This document shows, in pieces, positions 47,101 through 54,297 of a stretch of 64,000 nucleotides of DNA. The position numbers and the translations under genes are program-made. Each line of letters opens with the position of its first letter. Positions within the stretch are counted from its first letter, which is position 1. Under the pieces are notes generated by a model. The model searched no databases. It saw only the letters and a list, made by a program, of their open reading frames with translations, and was not told the origin of the DNA. The stretch lies in contig JAMPAC010000001.1 in the NCBI GenBank assembly GCA_023667395.1, positions 206,680 to 270,679 of the forward strand, read 5' to 3'. The DNA comes from Blautia sp. (GTDB lineage: Bacteria > Bacillota > Clostridia > Lachnospirales > Lachnospiraceae).

Positions 47101-47275
47101 GCCTTATCACGGCAGCCGCCGAGACGCACTGCCAGTTATCATTCATCTCATAAATGACATTTTCATCTGTAGCATCATCTTCCGACTGAAATTGATGCAG
47201 AATCACAAACACACACAATATCGTTAAAATTGTGATCCCGATAACAACATTGTAATATTTTTTCATGCTTTTCAT
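44123..47275 (-). CDS. Hybrid sensor histidine kinase with receiver and Hpt domains
   Basis: About 1050 residues. An N-terminal membrane helix, an extracellular domain of ~170 residues, then about seven helices (7TMR-DISM-like). A HisKA domain follows with SHEIRTPINAVLG, then an ATPase domain with N-box ILTNAVKYT, G1 DTGIGI and G2 EGTGLGMSI. A receiver has IIFLDHMMPEMDG, and the C-terminal Hpt has its His in QVHAMKSLAATVG. A complete phosphorelay is thus on one chain and can pass phosphate to the response regulator downstream. Start MKSMKKYYN follows AAGGGAT; an ATG four codons earlier overlaps it. Confidence 0.9.
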   Translation of the reverse strand: MKSMKKYYNVVIGITILTILCVFVILHQFQSEDDATDENVIYEMNDNWQCVSAAAVIRQPGGGDAPGELSEVPLSGELHIKSDPETGEKEDAGAAVTLPYEGTSASDEMIVFQNTVPQEYAGLTMIFYSTESTVRVSLNDSVIYQYGVENQRMFGKSPGNRINFVDLPDHIGDGILRIELTSSYENAAATLSRVTVSQRDTAILRLIENNLENFFCCIVILVCTVVFVILGVVCMLTSQRTYGVFWLAALGIDTGLYYLVRTEMLSVLYGAKAIYSIGQYLFIMLIPIFLLLYLEKNLKKAYTRFFMIMFAAANLNVFVQLILQVCNVYDLADMAWITALLFRMVIVAGIFLFIKEAVTIGEKVHWLMAVIGMILLAGELAAVRADKSLSIWGSVKNSQYAMTLFLFVLAGCHIIRVARDYKKEAEESARKALAASEAKGKFLANMSHEIRTPINAVLGMDEMILREARETKIREYAMDIFTAGQSLLSIVNDILDLSKIESGKMEIIPADYDVSSMIHDLANMTEMRMKSKDLRFHVEADRGIPCTLHGDDVRIRQVLTNILTNAVKYTKEGDIWFRVRREKKENGRVTLYFEIEDTGIGIREEDLPKLYAEFERIEEERNRNIEGTGLGMSITLQLLQMMGSRLQVESVYGKGSRFFFYLEQDIVEDKPIGDFERNVQQLAADYTYAAAFTAPDAEVLVVDDNAVNRKVFGNLLNQTQVKITEAESGAKCLELTKQKHFDIIFLDHMMPEMDGLETLKRMRADSGNPCRNTPVIALTANAISGARERYLASGFNDYLSKPIVSEKLEKMLRDYLPEELVKAAERTVSMESAEMTAGKPDLEQLPMVEGLDWNYAWLHLSDRNLLQDTVEAFYEQIPTAAEKLAACYQDICAAGDFSPYRIQVHAMKSLAATVGIVPLAGMAKALEDAAREEQSETIHSMHPIFLAEWNGYREKLTGVFGIKAPEEKAEMEDGSIICALLEMLRIAMQDMDIDEADEKMKLICTYRYKDEVQKNVDLLKAAVENLDSEQTEDYVQTIIKQLSGQKASKQ

Positions 47276-47391
47276 ATATCCCTTCATCCATAATGCGCAG
47301 GCGCGGCGTATCCCGCGAAATCAGACTAAGCGCATTATACCATTTCCCACGGAAGAAATAAAGAAAAACAGGAACTTTCCGCTTATTCCCC

Positions 47392-47565
47392 GTAACAGTT
47401 CAGCCATGGAATGATTCACAAGCTGTGCGTGGGTGCTTGCACACTAAGCACTGATTGCGGATCATTCCATGAGCGGAACGCCCTCAAATGAAATAAAAGA
47501 TGAGCCACAAAGCGGCGACAGATGCGAAACAGACGCTTTTATGAATTTAAGGGCTGAACTGTTAC
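47392..47565. repeat. Nested inverted-repeat element at a gene end
   Basis: Outer perfect 14-bp arms GTAACAGTTCAGCC (47392-47405) and GGCTGAACTGTTAC (47552-47565). Next to the left arm is ATGGAATGAT (47406-47415), whose reverse complement ATCATTCCAT is at 47461-47470, so the inner hairpin is compact and the outer one encloses about 80 extra bases. The right arm overlaps the stop of the 47565 gene. It looks like a dispersed palindromic repeat with an insertion. No gene is seen between 47288 and 47564. Confidence 0.6.
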
Positions 47566-48182
47566 TATTCCCCATACGTGCAATTATTTAAAAACGAAAC
47601 CAATATATTTCCCAAATCCTCCTCAACCCCCTCCCTGCAGGTCAGTTCCACGCACACTGACGTGTCGTTATAAACGCCAAATGCCGATACTCCCCTCTCA
47701 TAGGGATTGCTTTCGCTGACACAGTTATACGTGAGCAGGCTGTACGACTGTCCGTTACAGACAATCTCCTCCTCCGCCAGGATCTCATAATTCCCCCTGG
47801 CGGCGTCCATCCATTTTATCATATCCTTGCGGGCTTCCTCCTCATTTTTATGCTCTCCCAGCACCAGGTAAAGCTGGGCGTCATACAGGTCAACGGTAGC
47901 GCCCTCGCTGTTCTCATAAGGAACCGAATCTCCCATACTCCACGCCGCATAATACAGGCCGTTGGCCGACAGCACATCCTTGCTGTCCAGCAGCGCCAGA
48001 CGGTTGTCCGCATTCTGGATGGTCAGATGATGCCCCACCTGCAAAAACCCCGAGTCGGACCATGTATCTTCCTGTTCCGCCTGCATGGGAAAGGAAACAT
48101 AATAATATCCCGCCAGCGAAAACAGCGCCACAATGGCAATGCATATCACAATCTTAAATGTCATGCCGTTTTTCGATTTCAT
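47565..48182 (-). CDS. Membrane-anchored protein of unknown function
   Basis: 205 residues. A single N-terminal membrane helix (IVICIAIVALFSLAGYYYV) is followed by an extracellular domain of ~170 residues. I do not recognise the family. The extracellular part contains four cysteines, two near the C-terminus (CVELTCREG, LNNCTYGE), and a YDAQLYLVLGEHKNEEEARKDMIKWMD segment. It lies 50 bases downstream of another membrane-anchored unknown and is probably co-transcribed. Surface localisation is inferred. Confidence 0.7.
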   Translation of the reverse strand: MKSKNGMTFKIVICIAIVALFSLAGYYYVSFPMQAEQEDTWSDSGFLQVGHHLTIQNADNRLALLDSKDVLSANGLYYAAWSMGDSVPYENSEGATVDLYDAQLYLVLGEHKNEEEARKDMIKWMDAARGNYEILAEEEIVCNGQSYSLLTYNCVSESNPYERGVSAFGVYNDTSVCVELTCREGVEEDLGNILVSFLNNCTYGE

Positions 48183-48232
48183 CCTGATTCCTCCGTGTCA
48201 GTTTTTTCTGTTTACAGGCGCCTGCGGAACCG

Positions 48233-49015
48233 TCACATTGTCCTGCAGCTTTCATAAAGCGCATCCCACAATTCCGCGCACCTGTCCGCATAGTCCGTGC
48301 TGTCCTCGGTAAAAAAGCAGCGTCTCCCGATGGAAAGCCCCGCCAGCAGTTCCTGGTTACTGCCTGTTATCTTCTTCCCAAGTATGGATGTGGAATATTC
48401 CCCCAGATCCATTTCCGCAAGAAGCGGACAATCCGACCAGGGGATCACTTTATCCTCCGTGGCAAAATCCGTGTCCCCGGGACAGCTTCCATCCATGGCG
48501 GCGATCAGCTGGTACTGCCGCTGGAACCGTTCCGGGTCGTCCATCAGGAAAAGATAGCTTTCACAGTCTGAAATATCGCCGATCAGGGAAAGTTCCGAAG
48601 CATATTCGTATTGAGCCATTTCCGGGTCGGTGCTGTTCAGGCCGGAAAGGTACTGATTGACCCGGACAATGACCTCCCCGTCCCCGTTAAAATCATCGGC
48701 AAGCAGGGCAAAGGCATCCTCCAGCGCAGACACCGTATCCGCAGGCAGTTCCGCCTTTCCCACATAGGCAATCTGCAGGTCAGGCGCCTTGGTCCACCAT
48801 CCCAGATAGTTTCCGGCCACATTGATGATGATACCCAGGAGAATGACGCCGCAGATCACATACCATTTATAGTAATACCACCAGTTCTTCCACTTTCCCC
48901 ACTGCTGTTGTTTCCGGGTAAGTTCAGGCACTTCCATGATCTGTGTGCCTTCCGCTTCCCTTTGATCCGCTGGCAGTTTTGATTTGCTTAAATATTCCAG
49001 GTCTCCTATGCGCAT
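48233..49015 (-). CDS. Membrane-anchored protein of unknown function
   Basis: 260 residues from the ATG at 49015, which follows GGGAG at ten bases. An N-terminal cytoplasmic part (~55 residues, charged) is followed by WWYYYKWYVICGVILLGIIINV as a membrane helix and an extracellular domain of ~180 residues. The domain includes DLQIAYVGKAELPADTVSALEDAFALL and DFNGDGEVIVRVNQYLSG, where DFNGDGEV resembles a calcium-binding or EF-hand-like loop. A longer reading frame upstream overlaps the LacI region and is rejected. Family not recognised. It probably forms a pair with the 47565 product. Confidence 0.7.
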   Translation of the reverse strand: MRIGDLEYLSKSKLPADQREAEGTQIMEVPELTRKQQQWGKWKNWWYYYKWYVICGVILLGIIINVAGNYLGWWTKAPDLQIAYVGKAELPADTVSALEDAFALLADDFNGDGEVIVRVNQYLSGLNSTDPEMAQYEYASELSLIGDISDCESYLFLMDDPERFQRQYQLIAAMDGSCPGDTDFATEDKVIPWSDCPLLAEMDLGEYSTSILGKKITGSNQELLAGLSIGRRCFFTEDSTDYADRCAELWDALYESCRTM

Positions 49016-49119
49016 ATCTTCATTACTCCCGTTTCTTTCCGTCCGTGAGCCGCTTATTCCCGTCATCCTGTCCCAGGAAAACGCGTCGCGTTTTTCCGTT
49101 TGCAATTGGCTGCCGTATT

Positions 49120-50118
49120 TTATGCTTCCCACCGCTCCAAAGTCGTTCCTCCATACGCGTATGTCACAGGCAGGCAGACCAGCGGCGGCTTCACCGGCAT
49201 GTTTTCCTGCAGCAGCAGTTCCACGCACATTTCCGCGATCTCCGACACGGGCTGTACAATGGTGGAACACACATACTCCCCGCCCAGATCCTTCGTCCCG
49301 TCAAAGCCGATCAGCTGCACATCCTCCGGTACTCTCTGCCCCAGCCTGTGCAGCACTTTCAAAACATAGTCCGCCACGCCGTCGGTGACGCAGAACAGTC
49401 CGTCAAAAGCCAGTTTCCCATCCTGCATATGGGATATAAGGAATTCATCAAATCCCTCATAGGGATCCCCGTCGTTTAATATCTTCATCTCATAGGAAAG
49501 ATTCCGGGAAAGGCAGCCGTTCTCAAATCCCGCTTTCCGCTTGTTGGGCTCGTTGGTCAGGGAAGCCCCCGTCCGCAGAAAGGCTACATTCTTACAGCCC
49601 AGATCCGCCAGCTTCTCCGCCGCCATCATGCCGCCTGCAAAATTATCACTGGCCACACAGGGAATCCTGGTTCCCATGGAACGGTCGATGGCCACAAAGG
49701 GAGTTCCCTCCTCGATCTCCAGATCGGGATTATAGGTCAGGCCGATGATCCCGTCCACCTTATTCTGCTGTGCCATCCTGATATATTCCTGCTCCTGTCC
49801 CATATCATAATCGGTGGAACAGAGCAGCATCCGGTATTTTCTCTTTAATAAAGAAATATTAATATAGTAGGCCAGTGAACCATAAAAAGGTTCTTTTGTG
49901 TTCGGAATCAGCACGGCCACGGTGTGCGTCTTCTGCAGCTTAAGCCCCTGGGCGTAGCTGTTGACCTGGTAATTCAGTTTCCTGATGGCTTCCTCCACGC
50001 GGATCCTGTAAGATTCCCCCACAGGCAGGCCGTTGACCACCTTGGAAACAGTCCCCAGCGCCACCCCCGCCTCCGCAGCGACATCCTTCATGGTAGGAGT
50101 GGAATTTGTCTTGTTCAT
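49120..50118 (-). CDS. LacI-family transcriptional regulator of the fructan/sucrose operon
   Basis: 332 residues. The N-terminal HTH is PTMKDVAAEAGVALGTVSKVVNGL, followed by the hinge helix RVEEAIRKLNYQVNSYAQGL. The rest is a periplasmic-binding-protein-like sugar sensor (AVLIPNTKEPFYGSLAYYI, FVAIDRSMGTRIPCVASDN, IGFDGTKDLGGEYVCSTIVQP). It is divergent from the ABC/GH32/PfkB operon. The intergenic region holds two palindromes that suit it as operators. The likely inducer is a fructose-containing sugar. Confidence 0.92.
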   Translation of the reverse strand: MNKTNSTPTMKDVAAEAGVALGTVSKVVNGLPVGESYRIRVEEAIRKLNYQVNSYAQGLKLQKTHTVAVLIPNTKEPFYGSLAYYINISLLKRKYRMLLCSTDYDMGQEQEYIRMAQQNKVDGIIGLTYNPDLEIEEGTPFVAIDRSMGTRIPCVASDNFAGGMMAAEKLADLGCKNVAFLRTGASLTNEPNKRKAGFENGCLSRNLSYEMKILNDGDPYEGFDEFLISHMQDGKLAFDGLFCVTDGVADYVLKVLHRLGQRVPEDVQLIGFDGTKDLGGEYVCSTIVQPVSEIAEMCVELLLQENMPVKPPLVCLPVTYAYGGTTLERWEA

Positions 50119-50210
50119 GATAAAAGAGCCTCCGTAAATCGTTTCATGGAAAATGGATACAAAACGGTTAATAAGACAAATAATCTGTATCTTTTTTCCA
50201 CTTTTTATTC

Positions 50211-50239
50211 ATTATAATACATGAAAATCTGTTTGTAAA
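50211..50239 (-). promoter_or_regulatory. Promoter of the LacI-type gene
   Basis: On the minus strand TTTACA (50234-50239), a 17-base spacer and a perfect TATAAT (50211-50216). The 50244 palindrome begins five bases upstream of the -35 box. Confidence 0.75.
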
Positions 50240-50243
50240 GTGC

Positions 50244-50265
50244 TTTCATGAAATATTTCATGAAA
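50244..50265. promoter_or_regulatory. 22-bp palindrome, candidate LacI-family operator
   Basis: A perfect palindrome made of two TTTCATGAAA units sharing an AT-rich centre. It sits next to the -35 box of the regulator gene and about 105 bases upstream of the -35 box of the sugar operon. Autoregulation or looping with the second operator is plausible. The third-base variant TTTCATGGAAA also occurs near 50143-50153. Confidence 0.65.
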
Positions 50266-50368
50266 CGTTATGCACAATTTTCATTAGTAAAATTGTTCAA
50301 ATTGCTATTACTCGATTTGGTATAAATAACGAAATGCACAATAATCATTAAAAAAATATAAATAAATG

Positions 50369-50397
50369 TTGACCAAAAAGTGAAATGATGCTACCAT
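50369..50397 (+). promoter_or_regulatory. Putative promoter of the fructan/sucrose operon
   Basis: TTGACC (50369-50374), a 17-base spacer and TACCAT (50392-50397). The -10 box is weak, which suits a regulated promoter. The start site would fall near 50405, followed by a 110-base leader. Confidence 0.55.
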
Positions 50398-50418
50398 TTC
50401 AACAAGAAACACAAATAA

Positions 50419-50448
50419 CGTTTCACGAACGGCGCGCGGCGTGAAACG
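50419..50448. promoter_or_regulatory. Inverted repeat CGTTTCACG / CGTGAAACG, candidate LacI-family operator
   Basis: Perfect 9-bp arms at 50419-50427 and 50440-50448 with a 12-base GC-rich spacer. It lies just downstream of the expected start of transcription. The TGAAACG core is typical of LacI/CcpA-family sites. The spacing is wider than in classical operators, so each arm could also be a half of overlapping sites. Confidence 0.6.
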
Positions 50449-50514
50449 GACAGTCAGCCGGAATATGCTTACGAAAATAATAAATGATCCGTCTGACAAG
50501 AAAGGAGAGAAAGA

Positions 50515-51456
50515 ATGAGCAAGAACAAGTCAGCTGCTGCAAGTCCCGCAGTCACAGTGCAAAGGCCGCTGAAAAGGCGTCTGGTGGATCACTGGCAGTT
50601 ATACGCAATGCTGCTGATCCCCGTTGTACTGACTGTCATCTACAAGTACATACCGATGTACGGTATCCAGATCGCTTTCAGGGATTACAAGGCCAGCCGT
50701 GGATTCATGGGGAGCGAATGGGTCGGTTTTGAATGGTTCCAGCGGTTCTTCAGCGCACCGACCTTTGGGCGTATGATGAAAAACACGATCTTACTGAGTT
50801 TCTTCAGCCTGCTGTGGGGATTCCCGATTCCCATCATCCTGGCGCTGATGCTGAACCAGGTGAGGTTCCAGCGTTTTAAGAGAGTTACCCAGACTGTGCT
50901 TTACGCGCCCCACTTTATTTCCGTTATGGTCATCTGCGGTATGATCAAGATCTTTTTAAGCCCCTCCGGCGGTCTTTTGAACCTGATCGCGGGAACCTCC
51001 ATCGATTTCCTCACGGAATCTTCCGCTTTCCGTACCATTTACATTGCTTCCGGCATCTGGCAGGATGCAGGCTGGGGAATCATCGTTTACATGGCTACCC
51101 TGTCCAATGTGGATACCTCCCTCTATGAGGCGGCAAAGGTGGACGGCGCATCCATGTTCCAGCGGATCCTGCATATCGACGTACCCGCGCTGAGATCCGT
51201 CATGGTGCTGAACCTGATCATGAGCGCAGGCGGCCTGATGAACGTGGGATTTGAAAAGGTATGGCTGCTGCAGACGGATCTGAACAAGGCAACCAGCGAC
51301 GTGATCGCCGTTTACGTTTACCAGCAGGGTATTGAAAACGCCAAGTACAGTTATTCCACGGCGGTAGGCCTGTTCAATACGGTTATCAACATCATCCTGC
51401 TGATCGTTGTGAACAAGATCGCAGGCAAGATTTCAGAAGACACAAGCTTCATTTAG
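50515..51456 (+). CDS. ABC sugar transporter permease (LplB-like), fructan/sucrose operon
   Basis: 313 residues, six membrane helices and EAA loop YEAAKVDGASMFQRILHIDVP. LLIPVVLTVIYKYIPMYGIQIAFRDYK and VLYAPHFISVMVICG are typical of LplB-type permeases. AAGGAGAG precedes the ATG. First gene of the operon, with the second permease 11 bases downstream. No ATPase gene is present in the operon. Confidence 0.92.
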   Translation: MSKNKSAAASPAVTVQRPLKRRLVDHWQLYAMLLIPVVLTVIYKYIPMYGIQIAFRDYKASRGFMGSEWVGFEWFQRFFSAPTFGRMMKNTILLSFFSLLWGFPIPIILALMLNQVRFQRFKRVTQTVLYAPHFISVMVICGMIKIFLSPSGGLLNLIAGTSIDFLTESSAFRTIYIASGIWQDAGWGIIVYMATLSNVDTSLYEAAKVDGASMFQRILHIDVPALRSVMVLNLIMSAGGLMNVGFEKVWLLQTDLNKATSDVIAVYVYQQGIENAKYSYSTAVGLFNTVINIILLIVVNKIAGKISEDTSFI

Positions 51457-51467
51457 GAGGTGTGAAT

Positions 51468-52376
51468 ATGAGCGCAAATACAAAATCCGGAAAGCTGACA
51501 GGATTTTCCGAAAAAACCAGCGATATCATCCTGGTGATCTTTTGTACCATTTTCCTGTTGATCGTCGCTTATCCATTGTATTACATTCTGATCGCTTCCG
51601 TATCAGATCCATACGATGTTTATGCAGGCAAGACTTTCCTGCTGCCCAGCCAGTTCACACTGGAAGGATATAAGGCGGTATTTGCCGATTCCAGTATTCT
51701 GACGGGATTACTCAACAGCTTTAAATACACCATCATCGGCACTGTTTTTTCCGTGGTAATGCTTTACCTGTCGGCCTATCCTCTGAGTGTAAAGAGCCTG
51801 CCGGGCCGGAAATGGATCAGCATCTTCTTTATCATTACCATGTATTTCGGCGGCGGTATGGTTCCCACCTACCTGGTTGTAAAGCAGACCGGCCTGATCA
51901 ACAATATCTGGGCGCTGTTCCTGCCGGGCGGCGTGGGCGTAGGCAACATGATCATCGTCAGGAATTTCTTTGAGAACAGCATTCCCAAGGAAATGACGGA
52001 GGCTGCGGATATAGACGGCGCTTCCAAGTGGACCACGTTCCTCAAGATCGTGGTGCCCTTAAGCCGCTCCATCATGGCAGTTATGGTGGTATTCAGCATG
52101 GTGGCTTACTGGAACGACTGGTTTACGGCCATGATCTACCTGCCCTCTCCCAGCAGGGCTCCGCTGCCCCTGGTACTGCGCAATATCCTGATCAAGAGTT
52201 CGGCCAGCGCAAGCCAGGCAAGCACCATATCCGGCGGATTTGCGGAACTGAACAGGATGACGGAGATGATCAAGTTTTCATCCATTATCATAGCGGCCGC
52301 TCCCATGCTGGTAGTGTACCCGTTTGTACAGAAATACTTTGAAAAAGGCTTTATGGCCGGTGCAGTAAAAGGTTAA
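51468..52376 (+). CDS. ABC sugar transporter permease (LplC/YtcP-like), fructan/sucrose operon
   Basis: 302 residues, six membrane helices. EAA loop TEAADIDGASKWTTFLKIVVP and the diagnostic C-terminus FVQKYFEKGFMAGAVKG are present. The ATG follows AGGAGG at seven bases; a GTG two codons earlier is too close to that site. It dimerises with the 50515 product. Confidence 0.92.
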   Translation: MSANTKSGKLTGFSEKTSDIILVIFCTIFLLIVAYPLYYILIASVSDPYDVYAGKTFLLPSQFTLEGYKAVFADSSILTGLLNSFKYTIIGTVFSVVMLYLSAYPLSVKSLPGRKWISIFFIITMYFGGGMVPTYLVVKQTGLINNIWALFLPGGVGVGNMIIVRNFFENSIPKEMTEAADIDGASKWTTFLKIVVPLSRSIMAVMVVFSMVAYWNDWFTAMIYLPSPSRAPLPLVLRNILIKSSASASQASTISGGFAELNRMTEMIKFSSIIIAAAPMLVVYPFVQKYFEKGFMAGAVKG

Positions 52377-52394
52377 TCAGGAGGAGGTCATGTT

Positions 52395-54080
52395 ATGAGT
52401 AAGCAGAAAGCATACAACTGTGGCAAAAAACTTGTATCCTGTGCGCTTGCGGCGGGTCTCGTCCTGTCGATGACGGCGTGCGGCGACAAGGATTACGGCC
52501 ACCATGAAAAAGGGGTGGCAAATCCCGACACTTCCCAGACGGAGTTCGCGATCATGGGCGGCCAGAGCGCGTTAAGCCCCGGCTATGACAATAATACCGT
52601 CCTGAACCAGCTTCAGGAAGACGTAGGGATCAATATTGAATGGACCACCATGAGCGAGTCCCTGGGCGAGCAGGTCAACATCCGTATCGCGGGCGACGAA
52701 CTTCCGGACGCATTTATGGGCGTGGGCTTCAGCAACTATGATATTTCCCGCTATGGGGATGACGGCACCTTTATCGACCTGACCCCCTATCTGACCGAGG
52801 AATACATGCCCAACCTGGCAAAGATTCTGGAAGAAAACCCGGATATCCGCAGCGCCATCACCATGGACGACGGATATATCTACGGCCTCCCTGCGGGAGA
52901 GCGCATGGGAACCGCCGGTATCGGCGCGCCGGAGGACTACAGCATTTATTCCATTCCCCAGTTCTCCATGATCAACAAGGCATGGCTGGACGACCTGGGA
53001 CTGGAAGTTCCCACCACGCTGGATGAACTTCACACCGCGCTGCAGGCATTCAAGGACAATGATATGAGCGCCAAATATTACGGCAACGCTCCGGGAAGCA
53101 CCATTCCCATGAGTACCGGATTCGATCAGTGGTGCTGGGGACAGAATATCTTCTATTCCGGCTTCGGCTTCACCAACTGGCCCAACGACGTGTGCAACGA
53201 CCTTGTCCTGCGCAATGACGGAACCGTGGAATTCATGTGCGTGACAGATCAGTACAGGGATGCGGTCACCTATTTCCATGACTGGTACGCGGAAGGGCTG
53301 ATGGACGTGGAAATGTTCAGCCAGGGCGACACCCAGCTGATCGCGAAATGTTCCCAGGGTTATGTGGGCGTTTCCACCTGGTGGTACATTGAGGAACTGA
53401 TGGGCGATTATGCGGAGGATTATGTGTTCCTGCCCATCCTTGACGGTCCCGACGGCACCCACAACGTGACCATCCGTACCGGCGGCGGCATCAACAGCGG
53501 ACAGCTGAACATCACCAAGAAATGCAAGAGCCCCGCGACGCTGCTGAAATTCTTCGATATGTGGTACGACCCCGAAATCGTCATGCAGCTTCAGTATGGC
53601 CCTATCGGCACTTACTTTACGGCGCAGGACGAGAACGGCGTATGGTTGAGCATTTCCGATGAGGAGAGCCGGGAAAGATTCGGCAAAGGCTCCGGCGAGT
53701 TAAAGGGCGAATGCGAGGTTGCAGGACCCAAGCTGATCCTGAGCGACTATTACCAGACTACTTTCCGGATGGAAGACCGTGCCATCGAACGTCTGACAGA
53801 CCTGTATGATTACTGGATGCCCTATGTGGCGGATACCACCACTTATCCGGTGGACTGCGTATTCACCGGCAGGGAACTGGACGACATCGACTGGTACAAA
53901 TCCAACTTCGAGAGTGCCGTATCGGAACAGGAAGGCCTCTGGCTGAAGAACGGCGGCCCCACGGACGAGGAATGGAACGCTTACATCGATCACCTGAGAG
54001 ATAAATGCGGCATGGATAAGCTTCTGGATGTGTACCAGAACGCATATGACCGCTATTCAGGGAAAGTAACGGCGGAATAA
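52395..54080 (+). CDS. ABC importer solute-binding lipoprotein, fructan/sucrose operon
   Basis: 561 residues. Signal peptide with lipobox SMTAC and lipidated Cys29, then a mature >500-residue binding protein of the same class as the 7733 gene. Elements include DNNTVLNQLQEDVGINIEWTT, GDELPDAFMGVG and FDMWYDPEIVMQLQYGP. Position before GH32 and PfkB genes suggests fructo-oligosaccharide or sucrose binding. RBS GGAGGAGG is strong. A hairpin with little T-run follows the stop. Confidence 0.9.
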   Translation: MSKQKAYNCGKKLVSCALAAGLVLSMTACGDKDYGHHEKGVANPDTSQTEFAIMGGQSALSPGYDNNTVLNQLQEDVGINIEWTTMSESLGEQVNIRIAGDELPDAFMGVGFSNYDISRYGDDGTFIDLTPYLTEEYMPNLAKILEENPDIRSAITMDDGYIYGLPAGERMGTAGIGAPEDYSIYSIPQFSMINKAWLDDLGLEVPTTLDELHTALQAFKDNDMSAKYYGNAPGSTIPMSTGFDQWCWGQNIFYSGFGFTNWPNDVCNDLVLRNDGTVEFMCVTDQYRDAVTYFHDWYAEGLMDVEMFSQGDTQLIAKCSQGYVGVSTWWYIEELMGDYAEDYVFLPILDGPDGTHNVTIRTGGGINSGQLNITKKCKSPATLLKFFDMWYDPEIVMQLQYGPIGTYFTAQDENGVWLSISDEESRERFGKGSGELKGECEVAGPKLILSDYYQTTFRMEDRAIERLTDLYDYWMPYVADTTTYPVDCVFTGRELDDIDWYKSNFESAVSEQEGLWLKNGGPTDEEWNAYIDHLRDKCGMDKLLDVYQNAYDRYSGKVTAE

Positions 54081-54111
54081 AACTGACATACAAAAAACAC
54101 AGGGGAGTTTG

Positions 54112-54152
54112 ATACCGGAGCAGAAAGGGGGCGGATTTTTCTGCTCCGGTAT
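54112..54152 (+). terminator. Perfect 15-bp hairpin after the binding-protein gene
   Basis: ATACCGGAGCAGAAA (54112-54126) and TTTCTGCTCCGGTAT (54138-54152) form a perfect 15-bp stem with an 11-base loop. The sequence after it (TGTAATTATT) has only a weak T-run, so it may protect mRNA or attenuate instead of terminating fully. Confidence 0.65.
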
Positions 54153-54210
54153 TGTAATTATTCCGAAAAAACCTATTGTGGAAACAGGCTCAGAATGATA
54201 AACTGTAACT

Positions 54211-54249
54211 GTTCAGAACCGGGCAGTGTTTTCGAGGCTGGTTCTGAAC
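54211..54249. repeat. Inverted repeat GTTCAGAACC / GGTTCTGAAC before the GH32 gene
   Basis: Perfect 10-bp arms at 54211-54220 and 54240-54249 with a 19-base spacer, 48 bases upstream of the GH32 ATG. The left arm follows GTAACT, giving partial likeness to the GTAACAGTTCAG arm of the element at 47392. It could be an operator, an mRNA structure or a dispersed repeat. Confidence 0.5.
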
Positions 54250-54297
54250 GATTGCGGTAAACTTTAAAAGTTCATGTAAAGGAGCGTTGAATTCGCT

